A stretch of 64,000 nt of DNA. It comes from Trichobilharzia regenti. Its lineage: Eukaryota > Platyhelminthes > Trematoda > Strigeidida > Schistosomatidae. Location: positions 22,931,379 to 22,995,378 of the forward strand of contig OX235263.1 in the NCBI GenBank assembly GCA_944472135.2, read 5' to 3'. Position 1 is the first letter of the stretch. Every line of letters begins with the position of its first letter. The position numbers and the translations under genes are program-made. The notes below the pieces were generated by a model that made no database searches, was not told where the DNA came from, and saw nothing but the letters and a program-made list of their open reading frames with translations. This document shows, piece by piece, positions 54,138-64,000 of this stretch.

Positions 54138-54464
54138 TGTAACAACAGAAGACAAGGGCCAGGCAACAGATCGTTTTATTATGAAAATCAACACGTATTT
54201 ATACATATTTCAGACAACATTATTATAGACAAGCGCAGTCATCTGATTGGTTGTTTAGGTAGACAAACGCAGGCTTCTGATTGGTTGTTTCGGGATTCCT
54301 TGACAAATAGAGTTCTCTCTGCGAATCATATTCTGCCACGTTAACTTTGCTGTGATTGGTTGTTGACTCAGGCTTGTTCATATTTTCTCACGGCCCATAT
54401 TAGTGACCTAGACCTTAACGTAGATTAGTGCCAACCAATCGGCTAGCAGCCTGCTCTCACCACA
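54138..54464 (-). repeat. 3' LTR
   Basis: On the reverse strand it starts TGTGGTGAGAGCAGGCTGC and ends CTTCTGTTGTTACA. It contains three short direct repeats on the forward strand (TGATTGGTTGTTTAGG, TGATTGGTTGTTTCGG and TGATTGGTTGTTGACT). The 17-bp start is also found at 29475. Confidence 0.93.
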
Positions 54465-54886
54465 CTCGTCCCCCCGTCAAATACGTGCGACTGAAGTCGG
54501 CTTGATCTACTTGGTGCAGGCGTCATCGTTGGCTTGTCTCGCTGTATCCATTTCTGGAGCTCGCTGACGTTCACGCGCCTCTCATTGTTCGCCATTGCGA
54601 CTGTGTCTGCGTAACCCCATCTCGAAGTGACCATATATGGTCCTTCCCACTTTGGAAACTGTTTGCCTGACCCTGTCGAACATTCGTCCATACTTCGGCC
54701 CACACCTTCATATGCTGCTTTCGCCCGACCTCCCAGCAGCGTCTCAAGTAGCAGCTCCATCGCTGACAGATCTTGAACGCCACTCAACTGCGCAGAAGCC
54801 TTGAAGTCCTGCCCGAAGATCCATATGTCTCCATCAAAAACTGCAGGGTATAGGCTTTTCATTTGTCGGTAGGCAGCGACACCAAA
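54465..54886 (-). pseudogene. Gag start fused to the pol end
   Basis: The reverse frame stays open through the internal region. After VTFGVAAYRQMKSLYPAVFD it continues GDIWIFGQDFKASAQLSGVQ and ELLLETLLGGRAKAAYEGVG (gag, matching 29.6-29.7 kb). It then passes at about 54700 into FPKWEGPYMVTSRWGYADTV, NNERRVNVSELQKWIQRD, the chromodomain-like or integrase C-terminal end of pol (WxGPYxV pattern). Protease, RT, RNase H and integrase core are deleted. The frame extends into the 5' LTR. Confidence 0.8.
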
Positions 54887-55213
54887 TGTAACAACAGAAG
54901 ACAAGGGCCAGGCAACAGATCGTTTTATTATGAAAATCAACACGTATTTATACATATTTCAGACAACATTATTATAGACAAGCGCAGTCATCTGATTGGT
55001 TGTTTAGGTAGACAAACGCAGGCTTCTGATTGGTTGTTTCGGGATTCCTTGACAAATAGAGTTCTCTCTGCGAATCATATTCTGCCACGTTAACTTTGCT
55101 GTGATTGGTTGTTGACTCAGGCTTGTTCATATTTTCTCACGGCCCATATTAGTGACCTAGACCTTAACGTAGATTAGTGCCAACCAATCGGCTAGCAGCC
55201 TGCTCTCACCACA
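54887..55213 (-). repeat. 5' LTR
   Basis: Looks identical to 54138-54464. Pol II signals were not assigned. The forward reading frame over it is not a gene. Confidence 0.93.
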
Positions 55214-55239
55214 CTATTTCTGGCACTAGATAGTCTTAG

Positions 55240-55510
55240 ATTAAGATCCATCACTGATCGAGTTCAGTTAGAGAAGCATTGAAAACCAAGGAGTACTTGC
55301 GTTCCAATTCGGGCTTTTTAGAACACACCCTTAACTCCACAGCCAGGGACTAAACCCAGGACATTTTGGTCAAAAGGCTAGTCCATCGACCATTCAGCCA
55401 CTTCTATGGAACCCAATATCCCATGAATTCTAACTTCTGTCAATTCGTGACCACCGGCCAGTGTCACGACTTCGCACTAGAACTTCAAACAACTTAATCC
55501 TGTAATCAAA
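55240..55510 (-). mobile_element. RZ repeat, copy 14
   Basis: Reverse: GAGTTCAGTTAGAGAAGC, ribozyme zone with a deletion (GGAGTACTTGCGTTCCAATT, CGGGCTTTTTAGAAC), B-box complement GGGACTAAACCCAGGAC, A-box complement to 55420, and 5' region (AATTCGTGACCACCGGCC, CACGACTTCGCACTAG). The ribozyme is not functional. Confidence 0.72.
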
Positions 55511-55579
55511 CACTATTGAGAAGTACATTAATTTTCAAATGTTGTTGTTTAAGTTATCAATTTTGTAAAAGTTAGAACA

Positions 55580-55765
55580 GACAAGCTGTTGGATTCCGTC
55601 CCATCGACTCAACGGTATACAAGCTGTCCTTGTAATATAAAGATCCTGGAGTCATGCATGCGAACCCATGATGGACCTCACACAAGGAAGAAACAAGTGC
55701 TTGTTTTTCAATGGTTCTTTAACTGAGACCAGTTCATGATCATTCTTCGAATCAACCAATACGCA
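55580..55765 (+). mobile_element. RZ repeat, copy 15
   Basis: Forward: CCCATCGACTCAACGGTATA (A-box region), CAAGCTGTCCTTGTAATATA, a lost B box, ribozyme remnant GGACCTCACACAAGGAAG, then TTTTCAATGGTTCTTTAACT and GAGACCAGTTCATGATC. It is the outward-facing partner of copy 14 across about 70 bp. Confidence 0.68.
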
Positions 55766-55904
55766 GATTATTTGCTTTTATTTCTTACATTTAGTGAGTG
55801 AATATTTGGAGTATAGCGTGACCCATTATCTTCCTGAATAAAGTGTTTTAAATGTTACTTTGTTCATTCTAACCTTCCATATTTATGTGCACCATAAATC
55901 ATTT

Positions 55905-56350
55905 GGTCAAGTGTTGGTTTGTAGGGATTTGATCGTCTATAGGTTTGACCACAAGTTGATGTCGGTTAGAGAACCATCAGAAAACCAGGGAGTACTGGAC
56001 AGTTTGGGACTTGTCATCAGTACGCATCTCCTGGGGTTTGCACTTAGGACCTTTTGGTTATAAGGTTAACTGACTTAGTGAATCCCACTAGTTAGGACTT
56101 CTCACCGGAACATCATTTGACCTCCTGTATAGAATCAGTCACTAGTGAACATTAAATTAATTATCTTATGTTGTTTTACAAAGGTTTGACTGATCACAAG
56201 TTTCAACATGAGTTGCCACTAGTTAAAAAAAACAACAACAACCCATTCGGTAGCCAGCAGGGAGTGTTGGAAACCACAATCGTTTCATCCTAGTGCTTAG
56301 GCCTCTTCCGCAGTACACACACACACTTATAGTCAAACAGTTTTCTTCAA
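55905..56350 (-). mobile_element. Tandem dimer of RZ repeats (copy 16)
   Basis: Two reverse units follow each other. The first, at 55905-56170, has GTTGGTTTGTAGGGATTTGA (tail), GATGTCGGTTAGAGAACC, GGGAGTACTGGACAG, a deleted ribozyme middle and a full 5' region. The second, at 56180-56350, has TTTGACTGATCACAAG, GGGAGTGTTGGAAACC, TCGTTTCATCCTAGTGC and then a CA run. Both ribozymes are damaged. Confidence 0.72.
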
Positions 56351-58219
56351 AATCCTGTCACATCAAAAGGAATGATTATAGCCAGATTTGATTCATTTAA
56401 ACAACTTTTTTTCGCATGTGTTCAATACTTTTATTATTAAGGTACAATAATCATTAGTGATGAATAATCAATGAATAGTCACACAATTAAACACCTATGT
56501 AATCCCATACTTTTCCTGAGACTTATTCATTTATTCATTCATTCTTTCTTTCTTGGAATCTCTAAAATCCCACCATAAATTTAAAAAAAAATAGCCAGCT
56601 AGCCAGGTAGCTAGCTTAAGCCAAGAAATTTTTGATTTATCGCCTCCATCTCTGTATATTGTATGTATCTCTATTCCTTTTTTCCCAATGTGTTTTTGCT
56701 GGTTCCCAGGCATATAATTGTTTTGATTTTCTTCTTTCTCCTCTGCGCCTATATATATAAATGAATATAGATAGATAGATAGGTAGATAGGTAGATATAT
56801 TTGCCTCCTTTTATAAACATTTAACTTTTCTGAGGGAATTAATATGACTAGTAATCAATACATTTTGGCTAAGACAAGGAATTCAAACGTTTTGTCGACT
56901 GTACACAAAGAGTACATCTGATCTCGTTTTCTACGACGAGGAATACATAAGTCTAATTATATAGCAATAATAATAATATTAATTATTATTATTATTCAGC
57001 TGGCTAACTAACTAAATAACTGGTTAACTGACTGACTGTCTGCCTGACTGACTGATCAGTGTTCATAAAGTCTAAAGAAGTATACCCTATTCTTTCCCAT
57101 TTATTATTATTATTATTGTTATCATGATTATTATGACTTTTTTCTTTCCACGGAAGAGGTCAGTGTTATTATTCACATTATTTCGAGCACACACAATAAG
57201 CCGATTAGAATACATCTATAAATCATCCATTTTCTTCGTTCTTCGTTCCTCTTCTTCTTCGTCTCTTTTCTTCATAGAAGGTAGAAGCTATGCAGTCTAG
57301 CATAATCTAATGTAATGTAATGTAAATTAATGTAATTAGGAGATGGTATATACACCTGTATTCCCAATAGCCGTTCGACTTCTGTGCTTATACGTATATG
57401 CATGCATATATGTAAATACACGTATATGTACAAATGTAAGTTTTGTACAAACGAATATGAAAATTAATGTGCTTTTCTCTTTCACATATACACTCTCTCA
57501 CTGTCTCTCTATTCAGTAAGAAAAGCGAAGGTTGTTCATGTGTGTCTACAAGAAACAAATCCACGCACGCACACACACACACACACACACAGAGTAATGC
57601 CTCGACTATACGACCCCAGAGCTTTACAGTAAGACTTTAATTAACAAAAAAACATACATGGGTAACCGTTAGTAAATTATTTTCTCAAAAAATACAACGA
57701 AAAGCAACTAAGAAATGAAGAGGGCAAGAAAAAAAAGAAAATGTAAAATGCATTACATTTTCAAAACTATGCGTTACAATAATATTAATAATAATAATAA
57801 TAATGACAGTGATAAGGATAGCGATACTAACAAGACAACGAAGAATCAAGTTTTTCTACAACAACAAAATAAAAAAATGTTACGCAGTCACTTGTTGCTT
57901 GCTATTGAACATTGATCTAGTTGGAGAGAAAATGAAAACTACTTTATTTTCCGCTACCTGTTTAGTACTGACTTCATGTAGGTTCCGATTGGGAAAAAAA
58001 TACGATATGTAGGAAAAACACGGGCTACAGATGTAACTAGATACATGTGAATTTATTTATCCAGTACACTACGTGTAATGTCATGGCAGCTTAACTTGTT
58101 AATAATAATAATAATAAAAATAATCTACTTTATTCCAGAAACGGTACGTATAACATCGGATAGAATTCTTAGCATTTGTCACAATATTGCATCGGATTTA
58201 CTCGAAATATTATTATTAC
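56351..58219. other. No gene seen; microsatellite-rich
   Basis: TTCA/TTCT runs near 56530, an AGAT run (56767-56797), ATT runs (56965-57000, 57100-57140), CT/TTC (57240-57275), CA (57565-57591), AAT (57778-57804 and 58098-58120). Short frames here show no recognisable motif. Confidence 0.4.
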
Positions 58220-58918
58220 TATTATTACTGTTTCCTTTAGTTCTTAGAGGAACATAGGGCTTCAGCCGCACGTTTCCATTGCGTTCGGTTCTCTGCTATC
58301 GTTTTCATCCGGCTCCACGTCTGCCCCCACATGCTTTCATCTTCACTTCACACCACCTCCTCCATGTCACTCACACTGACGATCAACTTGCCTCTTCATA
58401 TTCAGATTCCACCCCAGTGATGGCCTGGCGTATCACATCATTTGATGGTTTCCTCAGAGTATGGTTAATCTCCACACTCATATCTTCCTGCATATTTGTT
58501 ACACAGTCGGTTCCTGCTCATCGCCAGAGATCCCTGTTGTTGATCTTTTCTGGCCGGCCATTTGATCTTAAGCGATGTATTGAGCGAAGACAGCTGTTGA
58601 TGAAGGTCTGTAGTTTGTTTCAGGTGCTCTTGATGATGCGCCAAGTCTCTGATCCATATAGTGAGTAGGACTAACTTCACATTGGAGTTGAAAATTCGGA
58701 TCTTATATTCCATGCTGAGCGCTGTTGACCTCCACACAGACTTCAGGGTAACGAAAGCTTGTCCTACTTTCCCGACCCTCGCCTTGATATTCTCTTCATT
58801 TCCGTCCATCTGTAATTGAAACTATGCTTCCCAGATAGGTTGGTAGGTAAAAGGAAGTTACTTCTTTCAGATTTCTCCCATTTATGTTGTCTGTTGTTGT
58901 TGTTGTAGCTGTCGCTGA
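58220..58918 (-). mobile_element. RTE LINE 3' third
   Basis: Reverse-oriented: tail complement (GTTTCCTTTAGTTCTTAGAG, GAACATAGGGCTTCAGCC), MKACGQTW region complement (CCACGTCTGCCCCCACATGC), then reverse frame MDGNEENIKARVGKVGQAFV, TLKSVWRSTALSMEYKIRIF and NSNVKLVLLTIWIRDLAHHQ. It ends in the Gln-run region (TTGTTGTTGTTG complement) at about 58910. It is 5'-truncated just after the RT palm. Confidence 0.85.
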
Positions 58919-59700
58919 TTTACTCAAAATATAAGTAAAATTAAAACAAAATTAACCAGAGGAATTCTTCCACACTTACAGCATAAAGTCAAAAAAAATA
59001 TTCAAAGTACAAAATGAGAATAATAAATATAACAATAACAATAGCAGTGAGTTTGTTTCAAACAGTATTGGCGATTCAGTTTGGAAACTTTAGCATTTTA
59101 TAGATTATTGGATCTAATGTTCTGGTGATATAGCATGGTGAGGGGAAAGACAAAAGGTAACAGTTATTACACAGCTTAAGCGATGTTCACACTTATAGGA
59201 AAATAAACAAAAATAAAGACAAAAAAATGAGAGGATTATAAATATTAAAAGAACAATAACAATGAAGCTTGGTGGATGAAGAAAATGGTTTATTTACTAG
59301 TGCAAAGAAGGTTAGTTAGTTAGTTAGTTCATGCCTAACACTATTTTCATCACATAAAGTACGTGCTGCCAAATATGGTTTAGTGGAATTTTTATACTTA
59401 GACGTCCGTGCATAGAGTCTAGTGAAAAGACTTCTTGTTTTACCTGAGGAGGAGAAAGGTGAAAGCTAAGGGCGCATTGGATGCTCACAGTCTGACAAAA
59501 TTTCTTTAGCGAATTTGTTGCATGAAATCAAGTGTCTATCAGTGACGATGTCAGCGATATAGTTCAACGGGACACCACTCGTCCTACCGACAGTCTTCAG
59601 AGTCTTAATAAGTATGACAGTTATTTTTTAAGCAATCCAGGAAAGAACAAGGGTGAACAATAAAGAAGAAGAGGCAAGATGCACGAGCTGACCAACTGTA
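58919..59700. other. No gene seen
   Basis: AT-rich with a TTAG run at 59311-59328. From about 59480 it may be PLE upstream sequence, but nothing is legible. Confidence 0.4.
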
Positions 59701-59710
59701 AGAGGATGGG

Positions 59711-61000
59711 TTGAATTATGGCTATATTAAAAAGAAGAATGATATATTGAAAGACACACGGAAGTTTCAAGCCCTTAAGGAGAAGAAAGATTTCAATAAC
59801 AAAATAGAGAATGAATTAACCAGACGTTTGAAGAAACTAAAGGAAGAGCAGATATTTTCTGAAAGTTTATATAAAGAAATCAGACCAACGGGCACGCATA
59901 CGCCAGGATTGTATGGCCTACCTAAAGTGCACAAACCAGGAGTACCACTAAGACCAATACTTGATATGCAAAATTCGCCCTACCATGCTCTAGCTAGATG
60001 GTTAGTAAATATTCTCAAACCTTTGCATGAGAAGATAGTGAAATATAGCGTCAAAGATGTATTTAAATTCGTAGACAAAATAAAAGATATTAACATCAAG
60101 GACAAAACATCATTATTCACAAATATACCTCTAGTAGAGACGGTTAACTACATAGGTGAACAATGTATAACCAGTCGATAAATATTGGCATCCCGACAGA
60201 AATCCTAAAGGAACTGTTGTTGAGGTGAACCATGAATGTTAGTTCCCAATTTCATGGCACAGTTTACAAATAAGTGGACTGCGTGGCCATGCACTCCTCA
60301 TTGGATCCGATTTTGGCAGATCTCTTTCTAAGTAAGCTAGAAAATGGACCTTTGAACACCCTCATCAGAAAATTCTCATTCTATTCCCGGTATAGGGATG
60401 ACACCTTTATTCTTTGTGATAATGACTCGGATAGGAACACTATATTAACTTATTTCAATGAAGTACATTCTGCTGTGAAATTCACGAGCGAAGACGAATC
60501 CCAAGACAGAATTACCTTCCTGGATGTCCTCCTTACAAGAAAACCAGATGGTAGCATAAAAAGAAATTTGCATAGAAAAAGTACATGGACAGGGCAACAC
60601 ACACATTTTCATAGCTTCGTTCCTCCCAAGCACAAAAGAAATTTTTGTGAAGACCCTCAGCCACAGAGTTAGAGCTATATGCTCAGAAGAAGTAATTGAA
60701 GATAAATTAAGCATTGTATATGACACCTCAATTGAAAATAGCTATCCTGACAAATTTATCAGGAAACGTATGACAAAGAAAGCGTAAACAAGAAGACTCT
60801 TTATACACGACTGCAATTCGAGGGCGATATAACAAGTGAGATAATTGCGATGAAATTGAGAAAATGAGTTCAAAGAACTTTCAATGCTGGCGAACTACAC
60901 GTCTTATTCTCTACACGACTTATGGTCGTTCCTCAACTCAAAGATGAAGTTCCTAGACTAAATACCTCTTCTTCTGTCTAGCAGTTCAACTGCGCTTGTG
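59711..61000 (+). pseudogene. PLE reverse transcriptase and linker
   Basis: The longest PLE RT in the window. Frame 1 (59711-60181) has a Lys-rich start, then GLPKVHKPGVPLRPILDMQN and ARWLVNILKPLHEKIV, the diagnostic PLE RT block, and KTSLFTNIPLVETV. After a break, frame 2 (60274-60672) has ILADLFLSKLENGPLNTLIR, YSRYRDDTFILC (catalytic YxDD box as YRDD) and ITFLDVLLTRKPDGSIKRN, KSTWTGQHTHFHSF. The linker at 60830-61000 is frameshifted (VQRTFNAGELHVLFSTRLMV, VYQFNCACAG in approximate reading), reaching the GIY-YIG start, where the copy is cut. The RT copies RNA at a nicked target. Confidence 0.83.
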
Positions 61001-61012
61001 CTGGGGCGAGTT

Positions 61013-61360
61013 TTATCCTGGATGTCCTCCTAACAGTGATGGTGAAATAGACAGACTTGATATGAAATAGAAAGTCAGTTCTATTTGTGATAACAACTTT
61101 TTTGTCTGTTGGTATGATATCGTTGTCATATATTGCATTTTATTGATCATGCAGAAGGCGGTTTTCCTCGTGAACGATAAAGTGGGTTCGACGTCAGGGG
61201 TACTGAATGCACTGTATATGCTTCTACTGCCTTCTAATTGCCAGATTGAGCCCAGGTTGTTTCTTTTGCGTAGGTTCGTTAATTTCCGATATTCATCCTC
61301 AGTATAATTTAGCATCATCTGAGTATCTTGCTTTGATGTATTCAGTATGGATGTTCTCAT
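61013..61360 (-). CDS. Unassigned reverse open frame
   Basis: 115 codons on the reverse strand, charged in the first half (DEYRKLTNLRKRNNLGSIWQ) and then SIYSAFSTPDVEPTLSFTRK and QQTKKLLSQIELTFYF. I do not recognise a family. It lies between a PLE and a LINE tail, so it may be a retroelement fragment or a chance frame. No signal peptide or membrane segment is seen. Confidence 0.25.
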   Translation of the reverse strand: MRTSILNTSKQDTQMMLNYTEDEYRKLTNLRKRNNLGSIWQLEGSRSIYSAFSTPDVEPTLSFTRKTAFCMINKMQYMTTISYQQTKKLLSQIELTFYFISSLSISPSLLGGHPG

Positions 61361-61494
61361 GCCAAAAAACTCTAGAGACTGTAGCTCATGGATGAAAATA
61401 AGTGGGTTTGTCAGCGACTTCTCTTTGAACCGCTTATATGCACGGTTGATTACTCTTTATTTGCAGAAGTCTCACACAATTCTATTCTATGCTA

Positions 61495-61800
61495 AACAAT
61501 GATCTGTGGTCACCAGTGGAACGGTAAAACCAATGGTTGGAAACAATTGGTGACATGGCTCAAAATCATTCTCAATGGCGCAGATGCATCCATTCCTTGT
61601 GAATTATGATTTCCAATGAAACTGTTCTGTTCTTCGTTACTACTATTCCTTTGTCTCACACCTCTGTTTACTGTCTCTAATTTGCATTTCTTCTACTTTC
61701 TTCTCTTGATTTGTGTGCTACAAGGAGGGAGTGTGGTGACTTGAACTCCCGGCACATATGTGCAAAGTTCTATGTCGAAAACAGACAGACAGACAGTGGC
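61495..61800 (+). mobile_element. Second LINE family, 3' tail
   Basis: Forward end of the ORF (ACCAATGGTTGGAAACAATT, GGTGACATGGCTCAAAATC, TGGCGCAGATGCATCC), then the non-coding tail (TTCTGTTCTTCGTTACTACT, TTGTGTGCTACAAGGAGGGA, GAAAACAGACAGACAGACAG). It corresponds to 42640-42915. It is strongly 5'-truncated. Confidence 0.72.
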
Positions 61801-61809
61801 CACCGAACT

Positions 61810-62035
61810 ATTGACGGTCTGTTTTAACAGTTTTGCCTTAATGACTGAATACTCAGAGAGATGTTCGAGTAGCCTAAACGTCCTGGCGAAGTCGTGGTTG
61901 CGCACTTCTGAAGAGTCCTTAACTAGGCCTTAACAACTTTCCGGCATTCCCAGGTTTTCTATTATCCCATAACTGAAGTTGGTTCGTAGTCTAACTTGAA
62001 ATGCGTTAAATCCTTGCAAACCAACACCTGGAAAT
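61810..62035 (+). mobile_element. RZ repeat, copy 17
   Basis: Forward: TTAATGACTGAATACTCAGA (A-box region), CCTAAACGTCCTGGCGAAG, ribozyme zone TTCTGAAGAGTCCTTAACTA (core CTGAAGA intact) with GGCCTTAACAACTTTCC (GAAA lost), then CCCAGGTTTTCTATTATCCC and the tail TTGCAAACCAACACCTGG. Confidence 0.72.
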
Positions 62036-62844
62036 TGCATATATGCAAACCGTTAGCGGAAAAAGAAACTCCCATGAAATGTAAATATAAAATATTTTCT
62101 CATCCCCTATGGTTGTAATTAGCCAAGATGTCGGACAGAAATTGTTTTAAATCTCAATACAAGATAGCAGTGTATGATATGAAAACAGTAGCCTCCAGAA
62201 TATATATATATATTGATCGATCCAACCTGCTAACTCTAGTTTTCTATTCAGAAGGCGTTTTAGCCTCTTTGATGAGTCATTGTGTGCTAGAATTTCGACA
62301 CCATTTGGAAGCAGAATGAATCAACAACTATTCAACCTTCCTTGTGAAAATGATTTAATTGGCCTTGTACTATGTATGATGTATGTTATACAGCAATATG
62401 TTATCATTTAAGTAATATTATGAAAGTACTTATATTGTGTGGACAAAACAAAGAAGTCTATGGAAAATTATTATTATTATTATTACGTCATATGGATCTA
62501 AAACCCTGACAATTAGCAATAGCCAGCACTAGATAGTAATATCCTTTATATCTCTTGATAGACTGGGATCAATGAGGAGCACATGGTATGTGTTTAATGC
62601 AAAAGCAAAATGACTCACATAAATAATCTTAAACATATTATCGGTTTTTAAGAGTTACTTGCAAAGAGTGTACTTAATTTACTTAGAAAGTCTAAAACAT
62701 TTGTCAGAAAATCAGTAGTATTGATTACAGATTAAAGTCTATTGCTACTTAGATTAAGTGCGACGATCTCAATTCGAATTATGCTTAGGAATGATATCAG
62801 AATTTAAATTAAATCTTGTGACTAGCGCTTTTTTTCTGACTATA
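62036..62844. other. No gene seen
   Basis: AT-rich, TAT run at 62200-62211 and ATT run at 62469-62485. Nothing recognised. Confidence 0.4.
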
Positions 62845-63315
62845 AGAGCTGTCCAGTAAGTACTCCCTGACTTTTAATGGTTCTCTAAATGATATTGATC
62901 CGTAGTCAAACTCGAAAAAAAAACGAATCAAATCCTTATTAATCAACTCTCAAAAATTAATCTGATCTGCTTGCTAGTGACTGGGTACAGGACGGAGCTT
63001 CTTGGATTTCTAGTGAGAAATTGTGACCGATGAGGTGAATCCAGTCGGGAGTAGGGATGGACTTCCGACCGATGACACTGGGAGGCCGTCGCGCTGAAAA
63101 CCACGAATCGGTAGAAGTTAAAATTAAATCAGATCCCAGTGGTTGAATGGTATACGAGCTTGCCTTGTAACCGGAAGATCCTGGGTTCGAACCGCCTGTG
63201 GTGGATGCGTACTGCTGATAGTTCCCAAACTGGGATGAAATAGGTGTCCAGTACTTCCTGGTTTTTGATGCTTCTCTAACTGATATCAATCCGTGGTCAA
63301 ATGGGGTAAAACAAA
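62845..63315 (+). mobile_element. Tandem dimer of RZ repeats (copy 18)
   Basis: A partial first unit begins at GAGCTGTCCAGTAAG (62846), practically at the predicted ribozyme cleavage point (62853/62854). It runs through TTTAATGGTTCTCTAAATGA and a tail into a complete second unit from about 62955 (AATTAATCTGATCTGC). The second unit has the A-box region GGTTGAATGGTATACGAGC, B box GGGTTCGAACC at 63183-63193, a hammerhead at 63209-63254 and the 3' part to 63310. The spacing between the two cleavage points is 395 bp. Confidence 0.88.
63209..63254 (+). ncRNA. Hammerhead ribozyme with perfect stem I
   Basis: GTACTG pairs perfectly with CAGTAC (stem I). The core reads CTGATAG where CTGANGA is expected; stem II TTCCC/GGGAT around AAACT; GAAA is intact; TAGGTGTC leads to the predicted cleavage after C at 63248. 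G8 and A9 are altered, so it is probably inactive now, but it closely matches the family consensus. Confidence 0.75.
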
Positions 63316-63566
63316 TCTAATCCTTACAAACGAACTCTTTAAGACAATATCAGTAAAGTTGTCCAGAATAAAACAGGACCATTATTTATTTCGTCGGCTT
63401 CTCATCAGCTACATACAGCCTAAAGGAATTACCAAGTTTATATACAGAACAGTTTTAACATATACTTGCAAATTTTTCATAATTTAAGTTGTCAGGTCAC
63501 TCCAAATGGAATAAATAAGGCTCAGAAACTACACTTATATAACTTATACACAGAATGTTCAAGCTT

Positions 63567-64000
63567 GAACAAAATAGTAAGGGCTTGGCTACAATAGCAA
63601 AAGGGTTGCGTAATAAATACAAGAGTTGAGTAGTTAGTAAGTTGAGTAACAATTTGGTGAGTTCAACTCAAGTCACAGAAACAAGAGACAAGCAAGGTTA
63701 TAAAATAGTTCAGTTTACCTCAAGTTCACCGAAATAATCGCTATCAAACAACTGAAACCCGATTTACATATTAAGAAAGAAAGGTCATCAGTTGAATGTG
63801 TTTGTTCGACTACGTAATCTCCGTCTTTAATCTCTTCCCCTCAACTCTAATGTAGCCTTGTTTGTCTCTTGTTTCTGTGACTTGAGTTGAACTCACCAAC
63901 TTTTTACTCAACTGACTAGCTACACAACATCTTATACAACTCTTTTGTATTTATTACGCAACCCTTTCGCTATTGTATCCAAGCCCTTACTATTTTGTTC
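63567..64000 (+). mobile_element. Foldback PLE running off the window
   Basis: 63567-63702 is the reverse complement of 63850-64000 with a few indels (GAACAAAATAGTAAGGGCTT against AAGCCCTTACTATTTTGTTC). The middle contains LKFTEIIAIKQLKPDLHIKK, a PLE endonuclease C-terminus. This repeats the layout of the compact PLE at 52.7 kb but with a different terminal repeat, related to those at 1.5 kb and 33.5 kb. The right end may extend beyond the window. Confidence 0.8.

Larger units (their letters stand above)
54134..55217 (-). mobile_element. Internally deleted LTR retrotransposon, young
   Basis: Two 327-bp LTRs (54138-54464 and 54887-55213) enclose only 422 bp. They look identical by eye. Each LTR has TG...CA ends on both strands. 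A 4-bp duplication CTAT flanks the element (54134-54137, 55214-55217). On the reverse strand the 5' LTR is followed by TTGGTGTCGCTGCCTACC (putative primer-binding site), and a purine-rich GACGGGGGGACGAG precedes the 3' LTR. It cannot encode its own enzymes and must have been mobilised in trans. Confidence 0.93.

Noticed and set aside
54863..55093. 76-codon forward frame in the LTR
   Set aside because: It is antisense to the element, and the equivalent LTR copy gives the same frame by repetition only.
57715..58012. Lys/Asn-rich short frames
   Set aside because: They overlap AAT and A-rich microsatellites and have no conserved motif.

Overview
The window looks like AT-rich flatworm DNA, most probably from a schistosomatid blood fluke (Schistosoma, Trichobilharzia or a close relative). 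The grounds are the combination of repeats: Sm-alpha-type repeats with the hammerhead ribozyme known from schistosomes, many RTE-clade LINE copies, many Penelope-like elements (PLEs) of two types, a small gypsy-type LTR element, and tRNA-derived SINEs. The species was not determined. I recognise no host protein-coding exon, rRNA or functional tRNA. Nearly all coding signal belongs to decayed retroelements, so the window is intergenic or deep intronic, as far as can be judged without transcripts.

Layout. 1-5.7 kb: reverse-strand PLE fragments, an Sm-alpha copy, an RTE scrap and one SINE. 7-12.5 kb: RTE pieces, including the most complete copy (endonuclease, linker, reverse transcriptase, tail) with a SINE inserted in its endonuclease, plus PLE and SINE fragments. 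12.7-16.2 kb: hammerhead-repeat copies, PLE tails, SINE-B. 17-18 kb: about 1 kb of almost pure TCTA repeat. 18-25 kb: SINE-B copies, RTE tails, an inverted pair of hammerhead repeats, an RTE with an FADD box, and an Sm-alpha copy. 26.2-34.8 kb: an inverted duplication with 1.6 kb arms and a 5.4 kb spacer; the spacer holds an old LTR-element gag. 34.7-36.3 kb: an RTE running out of the right arm. 38.6-45 kb: SINEs, a 132-bp copied segment, a second LINE family. 45.4-48.1 kb: an RTE lacking its RT and a PLE endonuclease. 48.4-56.4 kb: hammerhead repeats, nested PLEs and a young internally deleted LTR element. 58-61 kb: an RTE tail and a PLE reverse transcriptase. 61.5-64 kb: a LINE tail, a tandem dimer of the hammerhead repeat, and a foldback PLE running off the window.

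How the parts relate. RTE copies appear to supply the machinery for SINE-B, which shares the RTE 3' tail and probably a stretch of its 5' leader. PLEs carry inverted terminal repeats and insert into one another. The most notable component is a repeat family of roughly 395 bp (called RZ here), with a pol III-like A box and B box directly upstream of a hammerhead ribozyme. It is present in about 18 copies as monomers, tandem dimers and head-to-head pairs. It resembles the metazoan retrozymes and the Sm-alpha repeat but differs in sequence from the Sm-alpha ribozyme. All coordinates of repeat ends were judged by eye.
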